From a virus, in the IMG/VR virus record IMGVR_UViG_3300034272_002457, positions 1-33,293 of that record: a DNA stretch of 33,293 nt. One strand, given 5' to 3'. Under the pieces are notes generated by a model. That model saw only the letters and a list, made by a program, of their open reading frames with translations, searched no databases and was not told the origin of the DNA. Below, piece by piece: positions 1-5,496 of the stretch. Each line of letters opens with the position of its first letter. Positions within the stretch are counted from its first letter, which is position 1. The translations under genes were made by a program, and so were the position numbers.

Positions 1-65
1 CGATCAAGCTGGGCAAGCCCGTCATCCACATGACCCCCGACACTATCCCCGAGGGCCTGAAGTGA
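1..65 (+). CDS. 3' end of an unidentified gene (partial)
   Basis: Only the last 20 codons are inside the window, read from base 3 and ending at TGA 63-65 with the residues PDTIPEGLK. The stop overlaps the ATG of the next gene (TGATG), which suggests co-transcription and translational coupling. Too little is visible to name a family. Confidence 0.6.
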   Translation, partial: IKLGKPVIHMTPDTIPEGLK

Positions 66-550
66 TGCAGACCCTGGACGAGCTGCGGGACCTGGTGCGG
101 AGCTGGGATGGGAACTACCTCGCGCGAACCAATTTCACCAACGGCTGTTTCGACCTGCTGCACGTGGGGCACCTTCCTGTGCTCCGGGCCGGGTGCGAAT
201 GGGATGGGCGGATGGCCCGGGCGCGGCTGGTGGTCGCGATCGACAGCGACCGGCGGTGTGCGTTCCTGAAGGGGTACGACCGTCCGATTATCCCGGCGGC
301 CGAGCGGGCCGAGCTGCTGCTGTCGACTCGGTTCGTCTCGGCCGTCGTGCAGTTCGACTCGACCGAACAATTGCGGGAGATCCTGACGGTGGTCCGGCCC
401 CATTTCGTGGTGCGGGGCCTCGGGGGGAAGCCTCCGCCCCAACCAGCTCCGTTCGGCGCGGAACTCGCCCGCCAGGTGCTCTGGGTCGAGACGCCGGACG
501 TGCACACGAGCACGATTGTCGAGCGGATTCGGGCCTCGGGCGACCAGTAA
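65..550 (+). CDS. Nucleotidyltransferase of the cytidylyltransferase superfamily (RfaE/TagD-like)
   Basis: The 161-aa product has the superfamily signature near its N-terminus: NGCFDLLHVGH at about residues 26-36, where HVGH is the nucleotide-binding HxGH motif. This is followed by a Rossmann-like core (LVVAIDSD, about 56-63). Family members transfer CMP or AMP onto a phosphorylated sugar or alcohol (glycerol-3-phosphate, ADP-heptose, ethanolamine types); the substrate here cannot be read. The length matches a free-standing single domain. The ATG at 65 overlaps the upstream stop, so I prefer it to the GTG at 62. In a phage it could modify surface sugars or supply an activated precursor; that is inference. 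Confidence 0.8.
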   Translation: MQTLDELRDLVRSWDGNYLARTNFTNGCFDLLHVGHLPVLRAGCEWDGRMARARLVVAIDSDRRCAFLKGYDRPIIPAAERAELLLSTRFVSAVVQFDSTEQLREILTVVRPHFVVRGLGGKPPPQPAPFGAELARQVLWVETPDVHTSTIVERIRASGDQ

Positions 551-584
551 CAGCCCCCTCGGAAAAAAATCCAAAAATTCCCCC

Positions 585-612
585 TTGCAATTCACCCGCA
601 AGCGGGTAAGAT
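585..612 (+). promoter_or_regulatory. Sigma70-type promoter with a palindrome in its spacer
   Basis: TTGCAA (585-590) and TAAGAT (607-612) are separated by 16 bp. The spacer and the first base of the -10 form a perfect inverted repeat, ACCCGC-AA-GCGGGT (594-607), a plausible operator between -35 and -10. The predicted start lies near 619, which is itself an ATG. Confidence 0.5.
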
Positions 613-618
613 GCCGAT

Positions 619-687
619 ATGAGTTATGTGACTCAGTTTTCACCACCCGCCAACCCCCTGCCCGAGAGTGATGACGATGACGAATGA
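619..687 (+). CDS. Possible leaderless 22-aa peptide
   Basis: An ATG at 619 coincides with the predicted transcription start of the promoter at 585-612 and opens a 22-codon frame ending in an acidic run (DDDDE). No Shine-Dalgarno is present, so it would have to be read as a leaderless message. Its end overlaps the start of the 53-aa gene at 671. It could be a leader peptide for that gene or chance; confidence is low. Confidence 0.3.
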   Translation: MSYVTQFSPPANPLPESDDDDE

Positions 688-832
688 ACAAGCTACCTCT
701 GAACTGAACGCGGCCGGCGCTAAGCTGGAACGACGGGAAGACCGCAGCGGAAAAACGCTGGCTGGCTGGTGGCTCGATGGGGTGTTTCTTGGAAAAGATG
801 CACGCACTGCCGCAGAAGGGGTAAGAGGGTAA
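671..832 (+). CDS. Small hypothetical protein, 53 aa
   Basis: An open frame runs from ATG 671 to TAA 830-832 with the residues TLAGWWLDGVFLG in its second half. It follows the promoter at 585-612 and sits alone in an otherwise non-coding stretch between the nucleotidyltransferase and the 82-aa gene at 896. I do not recognise a family. The Trp-rich, charged composition is consistent with a real small phage protein. Confidence 0.4.
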   Translation: MTMTNEQATSELNAAGAKLERREDRSGKTLAGWWLDGVFLGKDARTAAEGVRG

Positions 833-895
833 GACGGAAGTTGCCAACCCCCCGGCATCCCCGGGGGTTCCCCCTGACGATGGAGACGACGAGAG

Positions 896-1144
896 ATGAG
901 CCGCATTCGCCTCAGTAACGCGATCGCCCGCCGATATTTTCTGCACGCCGCCGACATGAATGAAGATGGTTCGCGGTCCTGCTTTTTCGCTCAGCTTCCC
1001 CTGGACGACGACGGCTGGGGATTTTGGGTTGAGCCGGATGGAACCATCGAGGCGGACACCGCACCCTGCAACGGCAATTTGCCGAGCCGGCGAATCGTCG
1101 ACGCCTGCAAACGGGCAGCAGTGAAATTTCTTGCGACCTGCTAA
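896..1144 (+). CDS. Hypothetical protein, 82 aa
   Basis: ATG 896 follows a purine-rich stretch (GGAGACGACGAGAG) that can serve as ribosome binding site. The protein is soluble and acidic in the middle (LPLDDDGWGFWVEPDGTIEAD), with a basic helix-like end (RRIVDACKRAAVKFL). No known domain is recognised. It is one of a run of small genes between 671 and 2325, typical of a phage accessory region. Confidence 0.6.
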   Translation: MSRIRLSNAIARRYFLHAADMNEDGSRSCFFAQLPLDDDGWGFWVEPDGTIEADTAPCNGNLPSRRIVDACKRAAVKFLATC

Positions 1145-1196
1145 CCCACCCCCGCCCCTCGCACTCGCGGCGGGCTGACTCTTACATGAAACGCCA

Positions 1197-1397
1197 ATGG
1201 CCGTTCAAACCAGTCGGTACTGCAAAGCCTGTCGCCGCGCAACGCTACATCAGAAATACCAATGGGTCAGTGATGGAATGGGCTGCCTCGTGACAATTGT
1301 GTCCGGTGGGCTGTTTCTGTTGCTGTGGTTTCCGTGCATCGTCTGGCAGGTGCTGTTTCCCAACTGGCGATGCCAGACCTGCGGACGAAGAAACTAA
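1197..1397 (+). CDS. Small membrane protein with split zinc-ribbon motif, 66 aa
   Basis: Two CxxC pairs (CKAC near residue 9 and CQTC near residue 59) flank one hydrophobic segment (about residues 32-52). This arrangement could bind a metal across a short membrane hairpin or at the two ends of one transmembrane helix. The protein is too short for an enzyme. No close family is recognised. It sits just upstream of the HTH gene at 1403, with only 5 bases between them, so they are probably co-transcribed. Confidence 0.65.
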   Translation: MAVQTSRYCKACRRATLHQKYQWVSDGMGCLVTIVSGGLFLLLWFPCIVWQVLFPNWRCQTCGRRN

Positions 1398-1402
1398 AGC
1401 CA

Positions 1403-1603
1403 ATGACCACCCCCACCCCCTACACCACGGCCCAGGCAGCGGCAGTCCTCGGGCTCGACACCAGCAGCATCAGGCGACTGGCCAGAAAGCTCAAGCTGGG
1501 CCAGCGACTCGGCCGAGACTGGTTCTTCAGCCAGTCCGATCTCGACCGGATGCGGTCCCGCCCGTCGCCCGGCAACCCATCGTTTGTTCAGCAGCGTAAG
1601 TGA
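1403..1603 (+). CDS. Excisionase/MerR-like HTH DNA-binding protein, 66 aa
   Basis: YTTAQAAAVLGLDTSSIRRLARK followed by WFFSQSDLDRMR is the winged-helix pattern of the excisionase (HTH_17) family: a helix, a turn, a recognition helix and a short beta wing carrying an aromatic. I start at ATG 1403, because the longer upstream frame overlaps the membrane-protein gene. About 1.1 kb from the attachment site and integrase, it could act as a recombination directionality factor or as a local regulator; the sequence does not decide. Confidence 0.65.
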   Translation: MTTPTPYTTAQAAAVLGLDTSSIRRLARKLKLGQRLGRDWFFSQSDLDRMRSRPSPGNPSFVQQRK

Positions 1604-1671
1604 GTCCCGATTGACACGACCGCGTCCGCCCCCGTTTAATTTCCAGCGTCCACTTCCTCGGAGCCCTTCCA

Positions 1672-1950
1672 ATGGTCAAGTTTGCTGCTCTCGCCGGTCT
1701 CGTGCTGGGCCTCGGCATCTCGGCTGTCGCCACATATCAGCCTGCCCGCCAGCCGATCGCAATCCCCCCGCGTGTGGCGCCGTTCGCGACCAACAACGCC
1801 CCGCCGGCCAGCGACCCCGACGGCAGTTTCGCGATCGAGGTCGACGGGGTTAAGTACGGCGCAAACCGGTACGCGAACGACATCCCGTTCTATATGCAGG
1901 GCGGCAAGGTCATCTCGATCAACGGCAACGTCTCCAAGATCGGCGATTAG
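1672..1950 (+). CDS. Secreted or membrane-anchored hypothetical protein, 92 aa
   Basis: The N-terminus has a Lys followed by a hydrophobic stretch (FAALAGLVLGLGISAVA, about residues 4-20), which reads as a signal peptide or single anchor. A Pro-rich linker and a small domain ending in GGKVISINGNVSKIGD follow. No enzyme motif is seen. As an exported phage accessory protein it could act in the envelope, for example in superinfection exclusion; this is speculation. Its last bases overlap the convergent zinc-ribbon gene. Confidence 0.6.
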   Translation: MVKFAALAGLVLGLGISAVATYQPARQPIAIPPRVAPFATNNAPPASDPDGSFAIEVDGVKYGANRYANDIPFYMQGGKVISINGNVSKIGD

Positions 1951-2129
1951 TTGACGCTCGGCGGCCCGCGTTTGACCCTCTGGCTCTGCTCGTATCGCTC
2001 GCGCATCTCGCGGAGCTGCTCACTGGTCGTGATCTTCTGGCACTGCACACACCGGGCCCCCTCGGGCGTTTTCATCGCCAGCGGACACCCGCAGTGGTAG
2101 CACGGCCTAGTCTGGAGTTGTGGACTCAT
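1947..2129 (-). CDS. Small zinc-ribbon protein, 60 aa
   Basis: Two zinc knuckles, CYHCGCP and CVQC, lie 17 residues apart, followed by a charged helix (TSEQLREMRERYEQSQ). This is a typical short zinc-ribbon plus helix. Its start codon overlaps the start codon of the divergent gene at 2128 (CATG), and its end overlaps the convergent gene at 1947-1950. The gene is thus wedged on the opposite strand between two plus-strand genes. Confidence 0.55.
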   Translation of the reverse strand: MSPQLQTRPCYHCGCPLAMKTPEGARCVQCQKITTSEQLREMRERYEQSQRVKRGPPSVN

Positions 2130-2325
2130 GAATCGGATCTTTCGTCAGGTGGCGTGGCAGTCATTCCTCTGGTCCGCTCTGGCGGCGGCTGGCGGGTCAT
2201 TCATGCAACCCGGCATGATCCCGGTGTACGTGCTGTCCCTCGCGGCGGTGTCGTGTTTGGCCGGTATTCTCGCCCTGCTGAACGCGGCCGATCTGCGGGC
2301 CAAAAACCGTAAACTGGACAGTTGA
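2128..2325 (+). CDS. Small two-helix membrane protein, 65 aa
   Basis: Two hydrophobic segments (about residues 8-25 and 30-50) are followed by a short basic tail (LRAKNRKLDS). Its ATG shares bases with the divergent minus-strand start. It could be holin-like or an exclusion protein, but nothing specific supports either. The promoter of the next unit begins at its stop codon. Confidence 0.55.
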   Translation: MNRIFRQVAWQSFLWSALAAAGGSFMQPGMIPVYVLSLAAVSCLAGILALLNAADLRAKNRKLDS

Positions 2326-2349
2326 CGCCCGTTCCTTGTTGCGTATACT
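2322..2349 (+). promoter_or_regulatory. Sigma70 promoter of the 76-aa unit
   Basis: TTGACG (2322-2327) and TATACT (2344-2349) are separated by 16 bp and match the consensus well. The predicted start is near 2356, about 100 bases upstream of the ATG at 2458, which leaves a long leader. Confidence 0.7.
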
Positions 2350-2361
2350 GACGGGCGTCCA

Positions 2362-2453
2362 GTGTCGGGAGTCCGGCACACGGTCGCCACCCCCCGCAAC
2401 CAAGGCGGATCGAGGAATCCGCTGGGTGGCAAGTCTCCAGTTGTGACGGAGAC
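2362..2453 (+). promoter_or_regulatory. Folded 5' leader that hides the ribosome binding site
   Basis: Three consecutive stems are visible. H1: GTGTCGG 2362-2368 with CCGGCAC 2373-2379, loop GAGT. H2: GCCACCC 2386-2392 with GGGTGGC 2424-2430, enclosing GCGGAT 2405-2410 with ATCCGC 2417-2422 around loop CGAGGA. H3: GTCTCC 2433-2438 with GGAGAC 2448-2453; H3 sequesters the GGAG placed 6 bases before the ATG. GGA triplets in loops resemble CsrA targets, and this phage carries csrA. I do not recognise a known riboswitch class. Confidence 0.5.
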
Positions 2454-2457
2454 AGAG

Positions 2458-2688
2458 ATGAAGCGTCGGAAGAGTCTGCAGCAGTGGTTTGTTTTGGACG
2501 GCGGCTCGGTGGTATTCGGTCCCACGACCTGTGGTGGGGCTGGCCAGTTCGCCAGGATCTATGGGGGAGTCGTCGTGGCGACGCAGCCAGACGCGGTTCC
2601 CCGGCCCCCAGAGGGCTTCCCAGACGAACCGGGGTACAATCCCCCTCCCTGGATTGTCGAGTGCCGCAAACGGGCGGCAGCGAGCTGA
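2458..2688 (+). CDS. Hypothetical 76-aa protein in a self-contained unit
   Basis: ATG 2458 has GGAG at 2448-2451. The product has a basic start (MKRRK), a small hydrophobic core (WFVLDGGSVVFGP) and a Pro-rich end (PPEGFPDEPGYNPPPW). No family is recognised. Promoter 2322-2349, folded leader and terminator 2695-2724 make it an autonomous transcription unit next to the attachment site, the arrangement called a moron in lambdoid phages. Such genes are often expressed in the lysogen; that role is inferred. Confidence 0.65.
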   Translation: MKRRKSLQQWFVLDGGSVVFGPTTCGGAGQFARIYGGVVVATQPDAVPRPPEGFPDEPGYNPPPWIVECRKRAAAS

Positions 2689-2694
2689 CAGCAG

Positions 2695-2724
2695 GCCCCT
2701 CGGTGGAACCGGGGGGCTTTTTTT
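2695..2724 (+). terminator. Rho-independent terminator
   Basis: A 10-bp stem (2695-2704 with 2708-2717, one G-T pair) with loop GGA is followed directly by seven T (2718-2724). It closes the 76-aa unit and insulates the attachment site from plus-strand transcription. Confidence 0.9.
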
Positions 2725-2748
2725 GTTGGCAGACCGTTGGTTGACCAC

Positions 2749-2774
2749 AGCGCCCACCCAATTGACCACCCGTT
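2749..2774 (+). repeat. Arm-type repeat, left copy
   Basis: This 26-bp element starts with AGCGCCCACC, contains TTGACCACC and ends GTT. It matches the copy at 2922-2947 at 22 of 26 positions in the same orientation. It is a probable high-affinity site for the N-terminal domain of the integrase. Confidence 0.65.
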
Positions 2775-2841
2775 TTGGACACCGACCGACATGCACCGCC
2801 TGAAGTCGATTTTGCTCGGCCCTGGAAACACAGATCAGAAG

Positions 2842-2888
2842 TACTCCCGGCGTGATTCGAACACGCGACCGACGGATTAGAAATCCGT
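2842..2888 (-). other. 3' half of tRNA-Arg(UCU), attachment core
   Basis: On the minus strand, tRNA positions 27-73 are perfect: anticodon stem ACGGA/TCCGT around loop TTTCTAA (anticodon UCU), 5-base variable region, T stem GCGTG/CACGC around TTCGAAT, then acceptor strand CGGGAGT and discriminator A. No CCA is encoded. The 5' half (ACTCCCG acceptor and D arm) is absent on the integrase side, so this is not a gene but the segment that would restore a host tRNA-Arg gene after integration. Confidence 0.8.
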
Positions 2889-2921
2889 TCACCATGCCTC
2901 TTTTTCCCGGCGATTCCACAA

Positions 2922-2947
2922 AGCGCCCACCGGAATGACCACCTGTT
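2922..2947 (+). repeat. Arm-type repeat, right copy
   Basis: This copy matches 2749-2774 at 22 of 26 positions and overlaps the integrase stop codon (2946-2948). It lies on the integrase side of the tRNA core, as an arm-type integrase binding site would. Confidence 0.65.
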
Positions 2948-4085
2948 ACGACTCCCTGGTCGCATCGTAGGCTCTCCAGATATCTCGGGCCGTGGTGTCG
3001 GCGTCGAGGTCGACGTAGTACCGGAGAGTCGTTTCGAGTGACTCATGCCGCATCAGGGTCTGCAGGATCTGGGGCAGGACGCGGCGGGCCCAGCGGGTAC
3101 CGAATGACCGACGGAAATCGTGGGCGCTGGCAAACTTCCCCGGGGCCACCTCCACCCCCGCCATCTGTCCCAGCTCGGTGATCTGCCGCGAGACCCAGCC
3201 CAGTGTCGGCCGGGCAGTGAGGTTCCGCTGCCGGGGCCAGGCGAAGACCCGGCCGGTCCGTTGTTCCGGGGGGACCCCTTGGAGCAGCTCGGCGAACTCC
3301 GGGGCCATTGGCAGAACCCGATCGCGGCGGCCCTTCTCGGCTTCGCTGGGGATGCGGAGGACGGGCCGCTCTGGCGACATGTCGGCACGGATCGACCGCG
3401 GATCGTCCCAAGACAGCCCGATTGCCTCATCAAGACGCAGGCCCGACCACCAGAGGCCCCGGAGGGCGAACTCCCACGGGACGGCTCTGTCAGCCCCCAC
3501 CACCTCGGGGAGCTTCGCCAGGATCGCGGCAAACTCGGCATCGGTGATCGGGCGGCCCTTCATCGCGCGCCCCCTGGAACCAGTCTTGGCGCGGGCGACG
3601 GCGGGGAATCGGGGGAGCTGGTCGAGCCAGCCCATCCGGTGAGCCCAGCGGATCGCCGATCGCAGGTGGCGGAGGTACCCGTCGATCGTCGACTCGGTGC
3701 GGGTGCCGTCGCGGAGCTTCGTCAGCCAGGCGGTGATGCTGGCGGCGCTGATCGAGTTAAGCGCCGCGGGCCGCATGATCGACTCGTACGAATGGAGGGC
3801 GGTCACGTACCAAGGGGCGGTTCTGGGGCTGAGGGTCGGCAGGTGCTGCGACAGGAACCGGACGAGGAAGTCCGCCCAGGCCATCCCCCCGAGGTGCAGG
3901 CGGGAGCGGTTGAGCAGATCGTCTTCGAGTCGCGCGGCGGCTCGGTCAGCCTCCCGGCGGACGGCAGTCTCGGCGGATCGCTCAAGCCACCTGTCGGTGC
4001 CGGGCTCGCGGTATCGAAGGTAGAAGGACCCGCGGCGCTTGACCCAGAGGACCTTGACCCGTGGGGTGGATCGCTGCCTACCCAT
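2946..4085 (-). CDS. int: Tyrosine integrase (site-specific recombinase)
   Basis: The 379-aa phage-type integrase has an N-terminal arm-binding region (about 1-60), a core-binding SAM-like domain (about 68-155) and a catalytic domain (about 178-379). The catalytic set is present: Arg217 (GLRLDEA), Lys251 (EKGRRDR), His322-x-x-Arg325 (HDFRR), His347 (RHESLETT) and nucleophile Tyr356 or Tyr357 (LRYYV). It would recombine the attachment site at its 3' side with a host tRNA-Arg gene. It starts at ATG 4085, overlapping the stop of the small membrane gene by 8 bases, as last gene of a leftward operon driven from the operator region near 4620. Confidence 0.93.
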   Translation of the reverse strand: MGRQRSTPRVKVLWVKRRGSFYLRYREPGTDRWLERSAETAVRREADRAAARLEDDLLNRSRLHLGGMAWADFLVRFLSQHLPTLSPRTAPWYVTALHSYESIMRPAALNSISAASITAWLTKLRDGTRTESTIDGYLRHLRSAIRWAHRMGWLDQLPRFPAVARAKTGSRGRAMKGRPITDAEFAAILAKLPEVVGADRAVPWEFALRGLWWSGLRLDEAIGLSWDDPRSIRADMSPERPVLRIPSEAEKGRRDRVLPMAPEFAELLQGVPPEQRTGRVFAWPRQRNLTARPTLGWVSRQITELGQMAGVEVAPGKFASAHDFRRSFGTRWARRVLPQILQTLMRHESLETTLRYYVDLDADTTARDIWRAYDATRES

Positions 4086-4236
4086 TGCGGCCGATGTTCC
4101 CGCTGGCGATTGCCACCCCCACGAACAGGCCCAGCAGCGCGGCCCACCCCCAGCTCATCCCGTTCCAACGGCCGATGAGCGTCACAACGAGCACACAAGC
4201 CCAGGCCAGAATCGTGGTCAGTTGGGAGAGCTTCAC
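4078..4236 (-). CDS. Small membrane protein, 52 aa
   Basis: GTG 4236 starts a 52-codon frame that shares 4 bases with the stop of the upstream gene (GTGA) and 8 bases with the integrase start. It has two hydrophobic segments (TTILAWACVLVVTLIG and WGWAALLGLFVGVAIA) separated by RWNGMS, giving a membrane hairpin. No family is recognised. Its tight coupling to integrase suggests expression during lysogeny or establishment, perhaps in exclusion or membrane signalling; this is inference. Confidence 0.6.
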   Translation of the reverse strand: MKLSQLTTILAWACVLVVTLIGRWNGMSWGWAALLGLFVGVAIASGNIGRNG

Positions 4237-4580
4237 GGCTGGGGCTTTTTCGGTGCGGGTGCAGACTTTGAGACTTGGATCCCCCGCTTTTTGATGCCCT
4301 TCGAGGCTGCTTCGCGGGCGGCTCTGTCGACCATCAAATCCGCCTTCGAGCGGCGTTGTCCGGCCAGCGCTCGAGTCTGCTCGGTCACCTCGGCCACGAG
4401 CCTCGTCGACCACCCCTGCAGCTCCGCCACGCGGCGGTTGAAAATGTTGTCCCCGTGGCAATTCAGCTCTATCAGGTGATGTGATCGCATCATGGTGGCG
4501 ACCTTTTCGAGGTCTTGCATGACCTGCGACAGCTCGCGGTGAACTGCCTCGAACTCTTCGACCGTGCGGTAGGTTCTCAC
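4233..4580 (-). CDS. Coiled-coil protein, 115 aa, first gene of the integrase operon
   Basis: I start at GTG 4580 because GGAG lies 10 bases upstream, whereas the longer frame would run across the operator. The product is mostly helical and charged (EEFEAVHRELSQVMQDLEKV, AEVTEQTRALAGQRRSKADL) with a basic Lys/Pro tail (KSAPAPKKPQP). No DNA-binding fold is recognised. It is the first gene downstream of the leftward promoter-operator, where lambda-type phages keep immunity or recombination-control genes. Confidence 0.55.
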   Translation of the reverse strand: MRTYRTVEEFEAVHRELSQVMQDLEKVATMMRSHHLIELNCHGDNIFNRRVAELQGWSTRLVAEVTEQTRALAGQRRSKADLMVDRAAREAASKGIKKRGIQVSKSAPAPKKPQP

Positions 4581-4610
4581 GTGACTGTCTCTCCAATGTG
4601 TGAAACGGGG

Positions 4611-4634
4611 AAACCAGTGTTTCCAACTCTGGGA
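4611..4634 (-). promoter_or_regulatory. Operator overlapping the leftward promoter
   Basis: CCAGTG-N7-CTCTGG is a variant of the phage-wide palindrome. Read on the minus strand it contains TTGGAA, followed after 17 bp by TCACAC. The first 13 bases of this spacer (ACACTGGTTTCCC) equal those of the rightward promoter at 4727-4755, so the two promoters are mirror images. It would control the operon 4580 to 2946. The -10 is poor, so activity may depend on a regulator. Confidence 0.5.
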
Positions 4635-4720
4635 CACCCGGAGCAATTTTCCCCGTTCCCCAAGTCGATAAAAGCCACAAAACGCCAATACCGGACGCAA
4701 AGGCGTGTAAAAGTGGCGAA

Positions 4721-4755
4721 ACAGTATTGACAACACTGGTTTCCCGCCCTACAAA
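4721..4755 (+). promoter_or_regulatory. Rightward early promoter with operator over its -35
   Basis: TTGACA (4727-4732) and TACAAA (4750-4755) have a 17-bp spacer, a near-consensus sigma70 promoter. The palindrome ACAGTA-N7-CACTGG (4721-4740) is centred on the -35 box, so a bound protein would block RNA polymerase. It drives the 83-aa HTH gene at 4792 and probably the RNA region and thyX. Confidence 0.8.
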
Positions 4756-4791
4756 AGTGCCAGGAGTTGCCACCGGAACCGAGTTTTACCA

Positions 4792-5043
4792 ATGAGCACA
4801 TCAGCGAAACCCCGCACGAGAGCCGACTGGGAACCGATCGATCAGGGTCGGACCTACACCCGCGAGGCTCTGCGGAAGTGCGGTGTCGGCCCAGGGATTT
4901 GGGCGAAGCTGGTCCGCGCAGGGATGCCGGTCGACGTGATCGGAAACCGTGTGTTTCAGCGGGGGGCTGTGGTCTGCGAGTGGTTGCAGCGGCTGGCGGA
5001 GCAAAGCCGCAGCGCCAAGGAGGCGAGTGATTCTGGCCGGTAG
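4792..5043 (+). CDS. Small HTH-type protein, first rightward gene
   Basis: The 83-aa product has REALRKCGVGPGIWAKLVRAG followed by VIGNRVFQRGAVVCEWLQ. This resembles the winged-helix pattern (helix, recognition helix, wing with aromatic) of small excisionase- or Cro-like regulators. As the first gene after the operator-controlled rightward promoter it stands where lambda keeps cro. A role as regulator of the palindromic sites is attractive but unproven. No repressor-type cleavage domain is present. Confidence 0.55.
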   Translation: MSTSAKPRTRADWEPIDQGRTYTREALRKCGVGPGIWAKLVRAGMPVDVIGNRVFQRGAVVCEWLQRLAEQSRSAKEASDSGR

Positions 5044-5091
5044 TCGATCGCCAAGGACGGCGGTCGGCTACCACCTTTTTCAGGAGCAGTC

Positions 5092-5184
5092 ATGCGGCGC
5101 TGGTTGAGCGGACTGTGGATCGAGTTGGCCGTCATCCTGTTGGGGGCCACCGTTGCGTTTGCGTGTGAGGCGTTGAATCAGTGA
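5092..5184 (+). CDS. Single-span membrane peptide, 30 aa
   Basis: AGGAG (5082-5086) lies 5 bases before ATG 5092. The peptide is one hydrophobic helix (LWIELAVILLGATVAFAC) with a basic start (MRRW). Small single-span peptides of this kind are common in phages as antiholins, exclusion factors or toxins; no specific assignment is possible. Confidence 0.45.
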   Translation: MRRWLSGLWIELAVILLGATVAFACEALNQ

Positions 5185-5186
5185 GC

Positions 5187-5262
5187 GGCTCTGGCTGGTG
5201 TAGTTGGTTGCTGCGCCAGACTGGGGAAGGGCCACACCTGCGGTGGTGAGAGAACCGGAGCC
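5187..5262 (+). other. Structured non-coding segment, 76 nt
   Basis: An 8-bp stem (GGCTCTGG 5187-5194 with CCGGAGCC 5255-5262, one G-T) closes a segment with two inner arms, CTGG/CCAG and CCAC/GTGG. The first arm contains a tRNA D-loop-like TAGTTGGTT, but there is no T loop, so it is not a normal tRNA. It also carries GGGC-n-ACACCTGC and GAGAGA, fragments shared with the pseudoknot motifs at 6409 and 6474. No coding frame covers 5185-5496. Confidence 0.3.
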
Positions 5263-5285
5263 CGGCGGTTGCAGGCGGGCAATCT

Positions 5286-5350
5286 GGATTGCGGAGGTCC
5301 GGCCAGTGTTCCAATCCCACTGGTGGCGGGTTCGAGTCCCGTCAAATCCT
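5286..5350 (+). ncRNA. Partial tRNA-like element without D arm
   Basis: The T arm is good: GCGGG 5326-5330, loop TTCGAGT, CCCGT 5338-5342. The acceptor pairs over only 5 of 7 positions (GGATT with AATCC). A central hairpin CCAGTG/CACTGG holds a 9-base loop starting TTCCAAT, which contains a CCA triplet in anticodon-like context. There is no D arm in the 65 bases. It may be a decayed tRNA-Trp-like gene or a minimal tRNA mimic. Confidence 0.35.
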
Positions 5351-5352
5351 CT

Positions 5353-5465
5353 GGATCGGCGGAGTACCTGGTGGTGCTCAGCAAGTTTGTACAGCCGACT
5401 GGTGAATCGACCACGAAGTGAAGCAACTGAACCAGTCCAAGCAGGTTCGATTCCTGCCCGATCCA
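5353..5465 (+). ncRNA. tRNA-like RNA with abnormal central domain, 113 nt
   Basis: The acceptor stem is perfect (GGATCGG 5353-5359 with CCGATCC 5458-5464, then A). The D stem is GAGT/GCTC (5362-5365, 5376-5379) with GG in its loop, and the T arm is GCAGG-TTCGATT-CCTGC (5441-5457). Where a 17-base anticodon arm and a short variable region should be there are about 60 bases, with a 7-bp stem GACTGGT 5397-5403 / ACCAGTC 5431-5437 and no 7-base anticodon loop. It ends 31 bases before thyX. It may be a tRNA mimic, an interrupted tRNA or a processing signal. Confidence 0.5.
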
Positions 5466-5496
5466 CTGCGGAATTCCCCGCACTTTGGGAGCAAAC

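Larger units (their letters stand above)
2741..2947. other. attP: Phage attachment site (attP-like): tRNA core with flanking arms
   Basis: A tRNA 3' half (2842-2888) lies between two copies of a 26-bp imperfect direct repeat (2749-2774 and 2922-2947) and beside the integrase stop. This matches the layout of tyrosine-integrase attP sites: core plus arm-type sites on both sides. After integration the two arms would be separated, so finding both here indicates the unintegrated phage form. An extra TTGACCAC at 2741-2748 repeats the conserved end of the arm element 21 bp upstream. Confidence 0.7.

Noticed and set aside
2842-2888. Functional tRNA-Arg gene
   Set aside because: Only positions 27-73 are present; the acceptor 5' strand and the D arm are missing on the integrase side.
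2201-4178. Long open frames antisense to or overlapping the integrase and attP region (2197-2919, 2201-3046, 3120-4178)
   Set aside because: They run across the terminator, tRNA half and integrase gene without ribosome sites or recognisable motifs; the integrase frame has all catalytic residues.
5303-5323. CCAGTG and CACTGG pair inside the tRNA-like element, similar to the operator
   Set aside because: The half-sites are 9 bp apart instead of 7 and form the central hairpin of the RNA element, so it is probably not a regulator site.
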